Assembly: GCA_016841905.1 (NCBI GenBank)
Contig: JAENYF010000016.1
Coordinates: 1 to 60,757 of the forward strand
Origin: Desulfoscipio geothermicus
GTDB taxonomy: Bacteria; Bacillota; Desulfotomaculia; Desulfotomaculales; Desulfallaceae
Direction of reading: 5' to 3'
Length of the DNA stretch: 60,757 nucleotides
Each line of letters begins with the position of its first letter. Positions within the stretch are counted from its first letter, which is position 1. Positions 35,821-45,859 of the stretch are shown here, one piece after another. Made by a program: the position numbers and the translations under genes. Under the pieces are notes generated by a model that worked only from the letters and a program-made list of their open reading frames with translations, searched no databases and had not been told where the DNA came from.

Positions 35821-36582
35821 ATGAAAAAAGTTTTGATTATGCCTTGCTTGGATATCAAGGAAGGCAGAGTGGTTAAGGGTGTACAGTTTGTCAATTTGCG
35901 TGACGCCGGTGACCCGGTGGAATGTGCCAAGATATATTGTGAAAATGGAGCGGACGAGCTGGCCTTTCTGGATATTACTGCTACGGTAGAAAAAAGGAAA
36001 ACCACCTTGGATGTAGTGCGCCGGGTGGCCGAAGTCACCTCTATTCCATTTACAGTGGGTGGTGGCATTGCTTCATTAGCTGATGCCGAAGCTGTTTTAG
36101 AGGCTGGGGCAGACAGAGTTTCTATAAGCAGTGCGGCTTATCGCCAACCGGAACTGATAGAGCAGGCTGCAGTGAAATTTGGTTCGGAGAAAGTGGTGGT
36201 GGCTATTGACGCAGATAGAAACCCCGCTTTGCCCTCGGGTTATGAGGTCTACATAAATGGTGGTAATACTGCTACTGGAACAGATGCTGTGGAATGGGCT
36301 AGGCAAGCCGAAGCTAGAGGCGCGGGTATAATTCTCCCCACTAGTAAAGCCTGTGATGGTGCTAAAAGTGGGTATGACATACCTTTGATTAAGGGCATTA
36401 AAGAGGCGATAAAAGTGCCGGTTATCGCCTCTGGCGGGGCCGGTAATAAGGAGCACTTCCTTGACGCGGCTAAAGAAGGACAGGCGGATATATTATTAGC
36501 TGCTTCTGTTTTCCATTTTGGTGAAATATTAATTCAAGATCTAAAACAATACTTGCAGGATAATGGCGTTGCCACTGTTTAA
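35821..36582 (+). CDS. hisF: Orphan HisF-like cyclase (imidazole glycerol phosphate synthase subunit)
   Basis: 253 residues with the HisF (beta/alpha)8 barrel: [20 protein letters not shown] with the first catalytic Asp, [31 protein letters not shown] with the second catalytic Asp, and ASGGAG near the phosphate site. In canonical HisF the loop before the phosphate site reads ILLTS-x-D-x-DGT; here it is [16 protein letters not shown]. Other his genes, including the glutaminase partner hisH, are absent from this window. The gene sits between murA and rlmH. It may be the ordinary HisF encoded away from its pathway, or a paralog with a different role. The start ATG follows GAAAGGGAG. Confidence 0.85.
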   Translation: MKKVLIMPCLDIKEGRVVKGVQFVNLRDAGDPVECAKIYCENGADELAFLDITATVEKRKTTLDVVRRVAEVTSIPFTVGGGIASLADAEAVLEAGADRVSISSAAYRQPELIEQAAVKFGSEKVVVAIDADRNPALPSGYEVYINGGNTATGTDAVEWARQAEARGAGIILPTSKACDGAKSGYDIPLIKGIKEAIKVPVIASGGAGNKEHFLDAAKEGQADILLAASVFHFGEILIQDLKQYLQDNGVATV

Positions 36583-36602
36583 CGTCCGTTGGGAGGCAAA
36601 CG

Positions 36603-37082
36603 ATGCGAATTGCCGTGGCAGCTGTTGGTAAATTAAAAGAAAAATACTGGCGAGAGGCCATTGCTGAATATAGCAAACGTCTTGCTGCATATTGCCGTTT
36701 GGAAATAAGCGAAATAAACGATGAAAGCTATGCTGAGGGGCTTTCGGCTGCGGAAGAAGATAGGGTAAAACAGCGGGAATGGGAAAGGTTGTGCCGCCAC
36801 CTGCGAGCAGATACCTATCTGGTGGCTTTGGATGTACAAGGTGAGCCGGTATCCTCAGAGGAACTCGCCGTACGTATAGATAAACTCACCCTGAACGGGC
36901 ACAGCGATATTACTTTTTTAATCGGCGGCAGCCTGGGTTTACCGGAGCAAGCTCTCAAGCAGGCCCACTGGCGGCTGTCCTTTTCCCGGATGACCTTTCC
37001 ACATCAGTTAATGCGGGTGGTTTTGTTAGAACAAATTTACCGCGCATATAAAATTACCCGTGGTGAACCGTACCATAAGTAA
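36603..37082 (+). CDS. rlmH: 23S rRNA (pseudouridine1915-N3)-methyltransferase
   Basis: 159 residues, the normal length for RlmH, an alpha/beta-knot (SPOUT) methyltransferase. Signatures are VGKLKEKYWREAIAEYSKRL at the start, FLIGGSLGLPEQAL (the SAM-binding knot) and FPHQLMRVVLLEQIYRAYKI near the end, closing with GEPYHK. It methylates pseudouridine 1915 in helix 69 of 23S rRNA. The ribosome site GGGAGG precedes ATG. It follows the hisF-like gene by 20 bases and probably shares its promoter. Confidence 0.96.
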   Translation: MRIAVAAVGKLKEKYWREAIAEYSKRLAAYCRLEISEINDESYAEGLSAAEEDRVKQREWERLCRHLRADTYLVALDVQGEPVSSEELAVRIDKLTLNGHSDITFLIGGSLGLPEQALKQAHWRLSFSRMTFPHQLMRVVLLEQIYRAYKITRGEPYHK

Positions 37083-37102
37083 AGTAGAGCAGATATGCGA
37101 GT

Positions 37103-37157
37103 AAGTGGTGGTTTTGGCTTGCCCCACCTGGCTTAAGCCAAACTACCGCCACTTTTT
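37103..37157 (+). terminator. Terminator after rlmH
   Basis: AAGTGGTGGTTTTGGCTT pairs with AAGCCAAACTACCGCCACTT (a few mismatches) and is followed by TTT. A second small hairpin (37195-37221) lies before the coat gene. Confidence 0.75.
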
Positions 37158-37290
37158 AATCTGCTTTAGCAAGTTCGAAACGTTGTTTCGTACATAAAAC
37201 CACCCGTTTCCCGGGTAGTTATGATTAATGTATAAATAATGGGGTGGGTTAAATAATAAGGAGACAAAAACTAAAGGAGGTGGATAGCAG

Positions 37291-37773
37291 ATGGCATTTA
37301 ACCTATCGCAAAAAGAGAGTATGTTGCTGCAAGACCAGCAGAAGCACGAAGAGCTGTGTATACAAAAGTATCAAAGCTACGCCCAGCAGGCTCAGGATCT
37401 TCAACTAAAACAGCTGTTTAATTCGTTAGCCCAACATGAACAACAGCACTTAAATTCTGTTAATCAGCTGCTAAGTGGTCAGGTCCCTAATACACAACAA
37501 GGTCAACAGAATCAAAACCAGGGTCAAAGCCAATTTACACAGGCTATGAATCAGAACAATAACCCTGGCCAAGTTAACCAAAATGATGTTGTAATGTGTA
37601 ACGATATGTTGGCTACCGAAAAATATATTTCCGGTACATACGATACAACAATTTTCGAATGTACCAATACCGATGCCCGTCAGGTATTAAACCACATCCA
37701 AAAAGAAGAACAGCAGCATGGTGAAGCTATCTTCAATTACCTACAAAGCCAAGGAATGTATAATGTGCAGTAA
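37291..37773 (+). CDS. CotF-type spore coat protein
   Basis: 160 residues of the coat-F/ferritin-like family: a helical N-terminal half (QKESMLLQDQQKHEELCIQK, then LQLKQLFNSLAQHEQQHLNS), a Gln/Asn-rich linker (about 68-100), and a second helical half with VVMCNDMLATEKYISGTYDT and VLNHIQKEEQQHGEAIFNYL. The repeated H-x2-E and E-x2-H pairs resemble ferritin-like metal sites. Family members are spore coat components, so the organism sporulates. A strong ribosome site AAAGGAGGTG precedes ATG. I could not assign a sporulation sigma promoter. It is flanked by terminators, so monocistronic. Confidence 0.88.
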   Translation: MAFNLSQKESMLLQDQQKHEELCIQKYQSYAQQAQDLQLKQLFNSLAQHEQQHLNSVNQLLSGQVPNTQQGQQNQNQGQSQFTQAMNQNNNPGQVNQNDVVMCNDMLATEKYISGTYDTTIFECTNTDARQVLNHIQKEEQQHGEAIFNYLQSQGMYNVQ

Positions 37774-37786
37774 GCAATCTGTATAC

Positions 37787-37822
37787 CTAAGCCCAGGAAT
37801 TTTCCTGGGCTTAGCTGTTTTT
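37787..37822 (+). terminator. Terminator after the coat gene
   Basis: CTAAGCCCAGG and CCTGGGCTTAG form a perfect stem around AATTTT, followed by CTGTTTTT. Confidence 0.9.
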
Positions 37823-37921
37823 GAGGTTCTGCTCCCCTACCGCTTGCTCTTTTCTGGAAAACGGAGATGTTGTATAATATACTGATACGAAAAATGGCAA
37901 CGGAAAGGGGAGTTGATTGTC

Positions 37922-39124
37922 ATGGGAGAAAAAATTCAAATGGTCGTTCCATTAGTAGAAATAGACGGCGACGAAATGACTAGGGTTATCTGGCATGATA
38001 TCAAAGAGGTTTTATTAACTCCTTACATAGACTTAAAGACAGACTATTATGATCTGCAACTTAAGAAGAGGGATGAAACCGAAGATAGGATTACGGTGGA
38101 AGCTGCTGAGGCTACTAAAAAATATGGTGTGGCAGTCAAGTGCGCTACCATCACTCCTAATGCCCAGCGGGTTGAGGAATATAATTTAAAACAAATGTGG
38201 CAAAGCCCTAATGGTACTATTCGCGCAATTTTGGACGGCACGGTCTTCCGCACTCCGATAATTGTCAAGAATATCAAACCCTTTATCAAAACCTGGGGAA
38301 AGCCTATCACAATTGCTAGGCATGCTTATGGCGATGTTTACAAGGGTGTGGAAATGAAAGTTAAAGGTCAAGGGCAGGCTGAGCTTGTTTTTACGGGGCA
38401 AGATGGACAAGTAGAGAGAAAGATTATTCACAATTATTCCGGTTCCGGTATTGTTATGGCAATGCATAACCTGGATGAGTCCATTGAGAGTTTTGCCAGG
38501 TCCTGCTTTAACTATGCGCTAGACCAAAAGCAGGACTTGTGGTTTTCCACAAAGGACACTATTTCCAAAATATACGACCATAACTTTAAAGATATATTTC
38601 AAGACATCTATGAAAAGGAGTACCAGGATAAATTTGTCGCAGCGGCAATTGAATATTTTTACACTCTGATTGATGACGCCGTAGCCAGGGTAGTGCGCAG
38701 CTCGGGCGGCTTCATCTGGGCGTGCAAAAATTATGACGGAGATGTGATGTCGGACATGGTGGCCACTGCCTTCGGTAGCCTGGCTATGATGACTTCTGTT
38801 TTAGTATCACCTGACGGTTGTTTTGAATATGAGGCGGCTCACGGGACGGTAACCAGGCATTATTATCAATATCTCCAAGGGGAAAAAACCTCAACAAATC
38901 CAATGGCCACTTTATTTGCCTGGACCGGCGCATTAAGCAAACGAGGCGAGCTGGACAACATACCTGGTTTAGTTCAATTTGCCGCCGCTCTGGAACAAGC
39001 AGCTCTTGACACAATTGAAGAAGGGATCATGACCAAGGATTTGGCTTTGCTTGCTGACGGGAACAATAAAATAGTTAATACCAGGCAATTTTTAGAAGCG
39101 GTTAATGACCGTTTGAGGTCATAA
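37922..39124 (+). CDS. icd: NADP-dependent isocitrate dehydrogenase (eukaryote-like type)
   Basis: 400 residues of the homodimeric, eukaryote-like isocitrate dehydrogenase subfamily. Signatures are [60 protein letters not shown], the Tyr-containing [20 protein letters not shown] and [16 protein letters not shown]. It oxidises isocitrate to 2-oxoglutarate, supplying glutamate precursors and NADPH. ATG 37922 is chosen because GAAAGGGGAG (37902-37912) is at the right distance; a TTG at 37913 would overlap that site. TATAAT at 37873-37878 is a likely -10 box. glnS follows about 110 bases downstream. Confidence 0.95.
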   Translation: MGEKIQMVVPLVEIDGDEMTRVIWHDIKEVLLTPYIDLKTDYYDLQLKKRDETEDRITVEAAEATKKYGVAVKCATITPNAQRVEEYNLKQMWQSPNGTIRAILDGTVFRTPIIVKNIKPFIKTWGKPITIARHAYGDVYKGVEMKVKGQGQAELVFTGQDGQVERKIIHNYSGSGIVMAMHNLDESIESFARSCFNYALDQKQDLWFSTKDTISKIYDHNFKDIFQDIYEKEYQDKFVAAAIEYFYTLIDDAVARVVRSSGGFIWACKNYDGDVMSDMVATAFGSLAMMTSVLVSPDGCFEYEAAHGTVTRHYYQYLQGEKTSTNPMATLFAWTGALSKRGELDNIPGLVQFAAALEQAALDTIEEGIMTKDLALLADGNNKIVNTRQFLEAVNDRLRS

Positions 39125-39236
39125 TTTGCGTGAATGATTGGCGGGCTATAATTAGCAGCATTATTGGTTAATATATGTAAATATATCATATATTAATATA
39201 CCATTTCTGAGCCCCTGTCCCAAGGAGGAATTTAAT

Positions 39237-40931
39237 ATGAAGGGCCTGAATTGTGAACTGCCCAGCAGTACAAATTTTATTCAAAGCATTATTAATGAGG
39301 ACTTAAAGAACAATAAAAATGATGGTCGGGTACATACCCGGTTTCCACCCGAGCCAAACGGATATCTTCACATTGGACATGCCAAATCCATTTGTTTGAA
39401 TTTTGGTCTGGCTGAAGTTTACGACGGGTTATGTAACCTGCGCTTTGACGATACCAACCCTACTAAAGAGGAAGTCGAATATGTCGATTCCATTATGGCA
39501 GATGTTAAGTGGCTTGGTTTTGACTGGGACGACAGGCTTTTTTATGCTTCCGGTTATTTCGAGAAACTCTATGCGTACGCCCTTGACTTAATAGAGGCGG
39601 GCAAAGCCTATGTTTGTGATTTGAATGCCGAGCAAATCAGGGAATATCGCGGTACGCTGACAGAGCCGGGGAAGAACAGTCCCTACCGCGACCGTTCGGT
39701 AAAGGAGAACTTAGATTTATTTCAGCGGATGAGAGCGGGTGAATTTCCGGATGGTTCACGGGTGCTGCGGGCAAAAATAGATATGTCGTCCCCTAATATA
39801 AATTTGCGTGACCCGGTGCTATACCGCATTCAGCGGGCCAGCCATCATCGTACCGGTGATCAATGGTGCATCTATCCCATGTATGACTATGCTCACCCTA
39901 TATCTGATGCTATTGAGGGAGTAACGCATTCCATCTGTACCTTAGAGTTTGAAGATCACCGGCCGCTCTATGATTGGGTGCTGGACAATGTGACTGTTCT
40001 CTGCCACCCGCAGCAAATTGAGTTTGCTCGGCTCAACCTCGGCTATACCGTAATGAGTAAACGAAAACTACGGGCACTGGTGGAGCAAGGGATTGTGAAT
40101 GGCTGGGATGACCCACGGATGCCTACCATTTCCGGTTTACGCAGGCGCGGCTATACACCGGAAGCGATCCGGGACTTTTGTGAACGGATTGGGGTAGCAA
40201 AAAGCAATAGTTTTGTTGATATAGCTATGCTTGAACACAGCATCCGGGAGGATTTAAATGCCCGAGCACCGCGAGTGATGGCTGTGTTGCGGCCTCTTAA
40301 AGTAATTATTGAAAACTATCCGGAAGACCAGGTGGAAATGCTGGAGGCCGAGAATAATGCTGAGCATCCTGAAATGGGCTCTCGGCATGTGCCATTTGGA
40401 CGGGAGCTGTATATTGAACAGGATGATTTCCTGGAAAATCCGCCCAAAAAATTCTTCCGCCTGGCCCCGGGACGTGAAGTGCGGCTCAAACACGCTTATA
40501 TAATTAAGTGTGAGCGAGTGGTCAAGGACGAGCAAACTGGTCAAATATTGGAACTGCACTGCACTTATGATCCCGATACGCGCAGCGGCATGAATAATGA
40601 GAAGCGCAAGGTAAAGGGTACACTGCATTGGGTTTCGGCCAAGCATGCCGTTAAAGCCGAAGTGCGTTTGTATGACCATCTTTTCCTTAAGGAAAACCTG
40701 GAGGAAGATGAAGACTTTAGGGCTAATTTGAATCCCGGCTCACAGGAGATATTGACCAATTGCATGGTGGAACCCAGCCTGGCGGAGGTTCTGCCGGGTT
40801 ACCGGTACCAATTTTTAAGACAGGGCTATTTTTGCGTCGATCAGGATGCAACTGCAGGTCAACTGGTGTTTAACCGGATAGTTTCCTTAAAGGATGCTTG
40901 GGCTAAGATACAAAAATCAGGCAATAATTAG
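39237..40931 (+). CDS. glnS: Glutaminyl-tRNA synthetase
   Basis: 564 residues of class I GlnRS: the HIGH motif in [36 protein letters not shown], the KMSKS-equivalent [14 protein letters not shown], and the C-terminal beta-barrel anticodon-binding domains (about 340-560; [19 protein letters not shown] is typical). It charges tRNA-Gln directly. Most Firmicutes lack GlnRS and make Gln-tRNA by GatCAB transamidation, so this gene was probably gained by transfer. Whether gatCAB coexists cannot be seen here. A ribosome site CAAGGAGG lies before ATG. The gene ends at a terminator. Confidence 0.97.
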   Translation: MKGLNCELPSSTNFIQSIINEDLKNNKNDGRVHTRFPPEPNGYLHIGHAKSICLNFGLAEVYDGLCNLRFDDTNPTKEEVEYVDSIMADVKWLGFDWDDRLFYASGYFEKLYAYALDLIEAGKAYVCDLNAEQIREYRGTLTEPGKNSPYRDRSVKENLDLFQRMRAGEFPDGSRVLRAKIDMSSPNINLRDPVLYRIQRASHHRTGDQWCIYPMYDYAHPISDAIEGVTHSICTLEFEDHRPLYDWVLDNVTVLCHPQQIEFARLNLGYTVMSKRKLRALVEQGIVNGWDDPRMPTISGLRRRGYTPEAIRDFCERIGVAKSNSFVDIAMLEHSIREDLNARAPRVMAVLRPLKVIIENYPEDQVEMLEAENNAEHPEMGSRHVPFGRELYIEQDDFLENPPKKFFRLAPGREVRLKHAYIIKCERVVKDEQTGQILELHCTYDPDTRSGMNNEKRKVKGTLHWVSAKHAVKAEVRLYDHLFLKENLEEDEDFRANLNPGSQEILTNCMVEPSLAEVLPGYRYQFLRQGYFCVDQDATAGQLVFNRIVSLKDAWAKIQKSGNN

Positions 40932-40950
40932 ATTAATGTGGTAAATAAAG

Positions 40951-40988
40951 AGCTTCTCTAGGCAGATTGCCATGGAGAGGCTTTTTTT
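40951..40988 (+). terminator. Terminator after glnS
   Basis: AGCTTCTCTAGGCA and TGCCATGGAGAGGCT form an imperfect stem followed by TTTTTTT. Confidence 0.85.
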
Positions 40989-41069
40989 AATTTATTAATA
41001 GTTAAGCTTTTGACAAGTGATTCCGAGCATAGAAACATCAGGAGCACTAGGAGTTGTTCTGTGGTGCTC

Positions 41070-42878
41070 TTATTTGCTTGGAGGATTGTTTTGATTGATA
41101 TGCGTAGCTACATTCTCCCAATGGCTTGCATCTATCTCAGCCTCCACAAGAATGCCCTCCGGGCTGTACTCTTCACGGTAAACCTCCCCGTGCCGGTGCA
41201 GCAGTGCGAGCAGGTCTGTTCTGTCATAAGGCAGCCAGCCTTTGACCAGGTGTCGCTCGTGTAGTGTATTTTGGGAGATTAGTTCTTTTAGCTGTTCAAT
41301 TCCCATGCCGTTTAAGGCGGATATTTCTACAGATTGATAGGGGCAGGATAATTTAACTTGCTCCAGCAGTTGGTGGTTAAGTGGCTGCTCTACCTTGTTG
41401 AATACCATTATGGTTGGCTTATCTTGCACGCCCAGCTCTTTTATAACGCTTTCCACTGCCGTAATTTGTTTAGTAAGCTCGGCATGGCTTGCATCTACCA
41501 CATGAAGCAGTATATCTGCTTCAATGACCTCCTCCAGTGTGGCGCTAAAAGCCTTGATCAGATGGTGCGGCAAATTACGAATAAACCCCACTGTATCAGT
41601 TAGGAGTACTTCCCGGTTAGAGGTCAGCTGCAGACGGCGGGTGGTTGGGTCCAGCGTGGCAAAGAGCTGGTTGGCAGTATAGGCCTGTGCTTGGGTTAGG
41701 GTGTTTAATAAAGTGCTTTTCCCCGCGTTGGTGTATCCCACTAGTGCCACTACCGATATGGCTGACTCCCGGCGGCTTTGTCTTTGTTGGCGTCGGTGCC
41801 GGCGTACCTGTTCAAGGGCATTTGTAAGTTCATCAATGCGTCGCCTGATGTGGCGGCGATCTGTTTCCAGTTTGGTTTCACCTGGGCCGTGGGTGCCGAT
41901 GCCGCCGCCCAGGCGGGACAAGGCTGTGCCCAGCCCGGTGAGACGGGGTAGCGCGTAGCGCAGCTGGGCTAGTTCAACCTGCAGTTGCCCTTCTTTAGTA
42001 TGGGCTCGCTGGGCAAAAATATCCAGTATTAAAGTAGTACGATCTACAACGCGGCAGCCAATGGCGTTCTCAAGATTGCGGGCCTGGGTAGGGGTTAATT
42101 CACTGTCAAATATAATTAGCTCTGCTCCCAGACGCTGTCGGAGTTGGGCTAACTCCTCCACCTTGCCCCGACCAATAAAGAAAGCGGAGTCAGGCTGGTT
42201 TCTGCGTTGGACTACACGGGCTACAGTAGTTGCACCGGCAGTGTCGGCCAGCTGGGCCAGTTCGTCAAAGGTATCCTCGCTGGCAATGGTGACCAGGATG
42301 GCTTTTTCAGCTTCCCTGTTTACTGTTGTGGGTACTGCTGACGGGGGGTTGATGCGACCTTCGATACTTTGGATGAGCATTGTTATATTAATTCCGGTCA
42401 ATTGGGCTACAGGCATTGGTCCGAAGTCTTGGAAATTTTTGATTAGCTGCCCCTCCTGAGGCTCTAGACAGGCAAAGCAGATCTCTTTTATTTTGCCGTT
42501 CAGCACTCCCATTGCCGCCATTACATCCAAGCGCAGGTCGTAAAGAGCTGCGTAGTCCACCATGCTTAATTCCCCGTTGCCCGAGGGGTGGGTATGAATG
42601 CAGCGCAGGCTTGCCAAGCGGTAAGTACCGCGCCGCCTGCTCCGGGCTTGCAACTTCACTGTTGCGGCGTCACCTATACCTACGGATACCACTCGCCCCT
42701 GCCGGTCAATAAATATAGCTAACTCGCGCTGGCAGCTGCTGGATACGGCGGCCATAATTTGGGCTATATCCAGCGAGATAATCGTGTTTTTATCTACTAC
42801 CAGGTCATAAATACTTTGCAATAAATCCAAGTCAGCCTTTTTGAGGCCCTGGGTATTTCCGTAAATGGTTTTTAACAA
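41070..42878 (-). CDS. hflX: GTPase HflX with N-terminal JAMM-motif region
   Basis: 602 residues, much longer than the usual 380-430. Residues about 190-600 are standard HflX: the HflX domain (FFIGRGKVEELAQLRQRLGA, FDSELTPTQARNLENAIG), the Gly-rich linker RLGGGIGTHGPGETKLETDR, and the Obg-type G domain (VALVGYTNAGKSTLLN, TDTVGFIRNLP, FNKVEQ). HflX binds and splits stalled 70S ribosomes. The N-terminal 180 residues contain HTHPSGNGELSMVD (95-108), an exact H-x-H-P-x6-S-x2-D JAMM metallopeptidase motif. A -10 TATAAT lies at about 42920-42925 (minus). The start is ATG 42878. Confidence 0.94.
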   Translation of the reverse strand: MLKTIYGNTQGLKKADLDLLQSIYDLVVDKNTIISLDIAQIMAAVSSSCQRELAIFIDRQGRVVSVGIGDAATVKLQARSRRRGTYRLASLRCIHTHPSGNGELSMVDYAALYDLRLDVMAAMGVLNGKIKEICFACLEPQEGQLIKNFQDFGPMPVAQLTGINITMLIQSIEGRINPPSAVPTTVNREAEKAILVTIASEDTFDELAQLADTAGATTVARVVQRRNQPDSAFFIGRGKVEELAQLRQRLGAELIIFDSELTPTQARNLENAIGCRVVDRTTLILDIFAQRAHTKEGQLQVELAQLRYALPRLTGLGTALSRLGGGIGTHGPGETKLETDRRHIRRRIDELTNALEQVRRHRRQQRQSRRESAISVVALVGYTNAGKSTLLNTLTQAQAYTANQLFATLDPTTRRLQLTSNREVLLTDTVGFIRNLPHHLIKAFSATLEEVIEADILLHVVDASHAELTKQITAVESVIKELGVQDKPTIMVFNKVEQPLNHQLLEQVKLSCPYQSVEISALNGMGIEQLKELISQNTLHERHLVKGWLPYDRTDLLALLHRHGEVYREEYSPEGILVEAEIDASHWENVATHINQNNPPSK

Positions 42879-42935
42879 AAATTAATCACATCCCAATGGT
42901 AAATTTTTATCTGAAACTAATTATAACATAGACTT

Positions 42936-42989
42936 AATACTACAACGTAATTTAAGGAAAGTTCGAGCGGGTGGAGCAGAGCCCCACCC
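42936..42989. repeat. Left inverted repeat flanking the dsrAB region (22-mer plus GC hairpin)
   Basis: The 22-mer AATACTACAACGTAATTTAAGG (written here in parts: AATACTACAAC then GTAATTTAAGG) at 42936-42957 matches the reverse complement of 46847-46868 with one mismatch. Eleven bases on, 42969-42989 is a GC-rich hairpin (GGGTGGAGC/GCCCCACCC around AGA) of the same kind as 46779-46801. It looks like an interspersed REP-like element. Confidence 0.75.
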
Positions 42990-43085
42990 CTACGATAATG
43001 CCCGCTATGCCACAGAGGAAAGGGGCACACCTCTTCGAGGAATATCCCCTTAAAATGCTCGAACCGTCCCGTTGCGTAGCGGGCA
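42961..43085 (+). promoter_or_regulatory. Structured region upstream of dsrA with crossing complementarities
   Basis: GTTCGAG (42961-42967) is complementary to CTCGAAC (43058-43064), while TGCCCGCTATGC (42999-43010) pairs with GCGTAGCGGGCA (43074-43085, one G-U). The two pairings cross, so they form a pseudoknot or two alternative folds. Smaller hairpins lie inside (42969-42989; about 43019-43051). It starts about 260 bases before dsrA. Whether it is transcribed with dsrA is not known, since I could not place a promoter. Confidence 0.5.
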
Positions 43086-43225
43086 TATTAAAATAGCGGT
43101 TTTAGGTATGGAATATTATTAAAATATCACGAATAGCATTACTTATAAGCAGATTTTTGTTAACCAAGTCAAATAAAAGCATAAATTCGTAAGTTGAGCA
43201 GCCTATTGCCAAAGGAGGTTTTGCC

Positions 43226-44644
43226 GTGCCGTTTGAGCCTAAAGAACCGCAAAAGGAGATTAAATACGAGGAAACCAGGATTTACACCGATGCAGAACTC
43301 AACAGCTATACTGACGAAGAACTGAAGAATTTTAGAATAAAACATGCCATTCCTGCTCTGGAGGAGTTGGAAAGTGGTCCGTGGCCCAGTTTCGTAGCCG
43401 ATGCCAAACAGGAGGCTTTGCACAGAAGGAAACTAGCTGATAACAGAATGCTTATCGAGCGAGACGTTGTTGAGGATATGCTTGGCCAGCTCCAGGATTC
43501 CTTTGACGATGGTGAAACTCACTGGAAACACGGTGGTATAGTAGGTGTATTTGGCTATGGTGGCGGGGTTATCGGCAGGTATTCCGACCAGCCGGAGAAA
43601 TATCCATCCATAGCCCATTTTCATACGATCCGGGTTAATCAGCCGGCCAGTAAGTTTTATAATACCGATTTCCTGAGGACGATTTGTGATCTATGGGAAT
43701 ACCGGGGCAGCGGTTTGATGAATTTGCACGGTTCTACTGGTGATCTGGTGCTGCTTGGCACTACCACGGAGCAATTAGAGCCTATTTTCTTTGAATTGAC
43801 CCATGTACTTGGCCAGGATATCGGTGGCTCAGGCTCCAACCTGCGTACACCTTCTTGCTGCATAGGAAAAGCCCGTTGCGAGTTTGCCTGTTATGATACA
43901 CAGGATTTATGCTATGAGCTAACCAAGTACTATCAAGATGAGCTGCATCGCCCAGCCTTCCCTTATAAATTTAAGATTAAATTTGACGGTTGCCCAAATG
44001 GCTGCGTGGCTTCGATTGCCCGTTCCGATATGTCTTTTATCGGTACCTGGAGAGATAATATCCGCATCGACCAAAAGGCGGTTAAAGCCTACCTGTCCGG
44101 TGATGTAGAACCTAACGGCGGTGCGCACCAGGGCAGAGATTGGGGTAAATTTGATATTCAAAAAGAAGTGCTCGAGCTGTGTCCTACCAGATGTATGTCC
44201 CTGGTGGACAATGAATTGAGGATTGACAACCAAGAATGTACCCGCTGTATGCATTGCATTAACGTAATGCCGATGGCAATTAAGCCGGGCAAAGATAACG
44301 GAGTGAGCATTCTATTGGGATCCAAAGCACCTATTTTGGCAGGTGCTCAAATGGCTACTCTGATAGTTCCTTTTATGAAAGCCGAACCACCCTATGACAA
44401 CATTAAAGATTTTATTGAAAAGGTATGGGAGTTTTGGATGGAAGAGGGTAAAAACCGCGAGCGTCTGGGCGAACTGATGCAACGTACTGGTCTGCCTAAA
44501 TTTTTAGCAACTATAGGTCTTCCTCCTGCACCCCAGATGGTTAAAACCCCGCGTGAAAACCCGTACATTCTTTGGCAGGAAAAAGACGTGCCTGGCGGCT
44601 GGAACAGAGATATTAATGCATACCGGTCCAGGCATAAGAGATAG
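43226..44644 (+). CDS. dsrA: Dissimilatory sulfite reductase subunit alpha
   Basis: 472 residues. With DsrB it forms the siroheme enzyme that reduces sulfite in sulfate respiration. Siroheme/[4Fe-4S] ligands are visible in [20 protein letters not shown] and [17 protein letters not shown]. An inserted ferredoxin domain has [18 protein letters not shown] together with an upstream CPTRCMS. The fold and length match DsrA of Gram-positive sulfate reducers. The start is GTG 43226 behind AAAGGAGG. dsrB follows after 11 bases. The reductive-type cluster (with dsrD) and the absence of dsrEFH in the window indicate the reducing direction. Confidence 0.98.
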   Translation: MPFEPKEPQKEIKYEETRIYTDAELNSYTDEELKNFRIKHAIPALEELESGPWPSFVADAKQEALHRRKLADNRMLIERDVVEDMLGQLQDSFDDGETHWKHGGIVGVFGYGGGVIGRYSDQPEKYPSIAHFHTIRVNQPASKFYNTDFLRTICDLWEYRGSGLMNLHGSTGDLVLLGTTTEQLEPIFFELTHVLGQDIGGSGSNLRTPSCCIGKARCEFACYDTQDLCYELTKYYQDELHRPAFPYKFKIKFDGCPNGCVASIARSDMSFIGTWRDNIRIDQKAVKAYLSGDVEPNGGAHQGRDWGKFDIQKEVLELCPTRCMSLVDNELRIDNQECTRCMHCINVMPMAIKPGKDNGVSILLGSKAPILAGAQMATLIVPFMKAEPPYDNIKDFIEKVWEFWMEEGKNRERLGELMQRTGLPKFLATIGLPPAPQMVKTPRENPYILWQEKDVPGGWNRDINAYRSRHKR

Positions 44645-44655
44645 GGGGATTATTG

Positions 44656-45843
44656 ATGGCTTTATCTTTGGATCGTCTCGGAATGTATGATCCCAAGGAT
44701 CCGCTTAAAGACAGGTTAACAGACTTGGGACCCAGACATTTCTGGCAGTATTTCCCTTTGGTTATTCAAAACAACTATGGCAGGTGGATTTATCATGATA
44801 TGTTGGAACCGGGTATTTTAGTGCACGTATCAGAAACCGGCGACAAGGTTTATACTGTCAGATGCGGTGCAGCCCGGTTTATGACGGTGCAGCATGTTAG
44901 GGAAATTTGCGACATAGCCGACCAATACTGTGAGGGCTATGTGCGCTTTACCACTCGCAACAACATCGAGTTCCTGGTGGATAGCCTAGATAAGCTGGAA
45001 GCTTTAAAAAAGGACTTGGCCAGCCGTAAGTATGTGTCCGGCAGTTACAAGTTCCCTATTGGCGGCACAGGCGCCGGCATAAGCAACATTGTGCATACCC
45101 AAGGCTATATACACTGTCATACTCCGGCCACTGACGCTTCTTCGATGGTTAAGGCCGTTTCCGACGAGTTGTTTAAATACTTTCAGGGTATGACCTTGCC
45201 GGCCAAAGTACGCGTGTCCATGGCTTGCTGCCTGAATATGTGTGGTGCCGTGCACTGCTCGGATATTGCTTTGCTGGGCAACCACCGTAAGCCTCCCATT
45301 GTTGACCACCAGGTTATTGATAAAGTCTGTGAAATCCCCCTGGCTGTTGCTGCTTGTCCGGTAGGTGCTATCTCCCCGGACAAGACTCCTGAGGGTAATA
45401 AAACTGTTAAGATTAGAAAAGAGCGCTGCATGTTCTGCGGTAACTGCTACACTATGTGCCAGGCGCTGCCCCTTTCCGATAAAGAAGGTGACGGTGTTAC
45501 TATTCTGGCCGGTGGGAAAATATCTAACCGGATAAGCATGCCCAAGTTTTCCAAGGTTGTCGTGCCTTGGCTGCCAAACAACTTCCCCAGGTTCCCGGAA
45601 GTAGTGGAAACAGTGAAAAAGATATTGGGAGTCTATGCTTCTGGTGCTAATAAGTATGAGCGCCTGGGTGATTGGGCGGAGCGGATTGGTTGGGAAAAAT
45701 TCTTCGAGAAGACCGGACTGGAATTCACTGAGCATTTGATTGACGATTATCGTCTGGCCTATGATACTTGGCGAACCAGCACACAGTTTAAATATACTGC
45801 AGCTGCTTGGGATACTTCAAGGATTGCTGCTGGGATAGAATAA
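44656..45843 (+). CDS. dsrB: Dissimilatory sulfite reductase subunit beta
   Basis: 395 residues. The catalytic subunit of DsrAB: substrate-site arginines and lysines lie in a region with [20 protein letters not shown] and [20 protein letters not shown]. Cluster ligands are in [20 protein letters not shown], and the ferredoxin domain has [14 protein letters not shown] and [17 protein letters not shown]. In DsrB the siroheme at this site is active in sulfite reduction. ATG 44656 follows AGGGGG by seven bases (TTG at 44653 is an unlikely alternative). dsrD follows 16 bases after its stop. Confidence 0.98.
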   Translation: MALSLDRLGMYDPKDPLKDRLTDLGPRHFWQYFPLVIQNNYGRWIYHDMLEPGILVHVSETGDKVYTVRCGAARFMTVQHVREICDIADQYCEGYVRFTTRNNIEFLVDSLDKLEALKKDLASRKYVSGSYKFPIGGTGAGISNIVHTQGYIHCHTPATDASSMVKAVSDELFKYFQGMTLPAKVRVSMACCLNMCGAVHCSDIALLGNHRKPPIVDHQVIDKVCEIPLAVAACPVGAISPDKTPEGNKTVKIRKERCMFCGNCYTMCQALPLSDKEGDGVTILAGGKISNRISMPKFSKVVVPWLPNNFPRFPEVVETVKKILGVYASGANKYERLGDWAERIGWEKFFEKTGLEFTEHLIDDYRLAYDTWRTSTQFKYTAAAWDTSRIAAGIE

Positions 45844-45859
45844 GGAGAGGTGTTCTGCA

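Noticed and set aside
41010..42712. Several plus-strand open frames opposite hflX
   Set aside because: They are GC-rich antisense shadows of a clearly recognised gene.
45004..45735. 243-codon minus-strand open frame opposite dsrB
   Set aside because: Antisense shadow; the plus strand encodes an unambiguous DsrB over the whole span.
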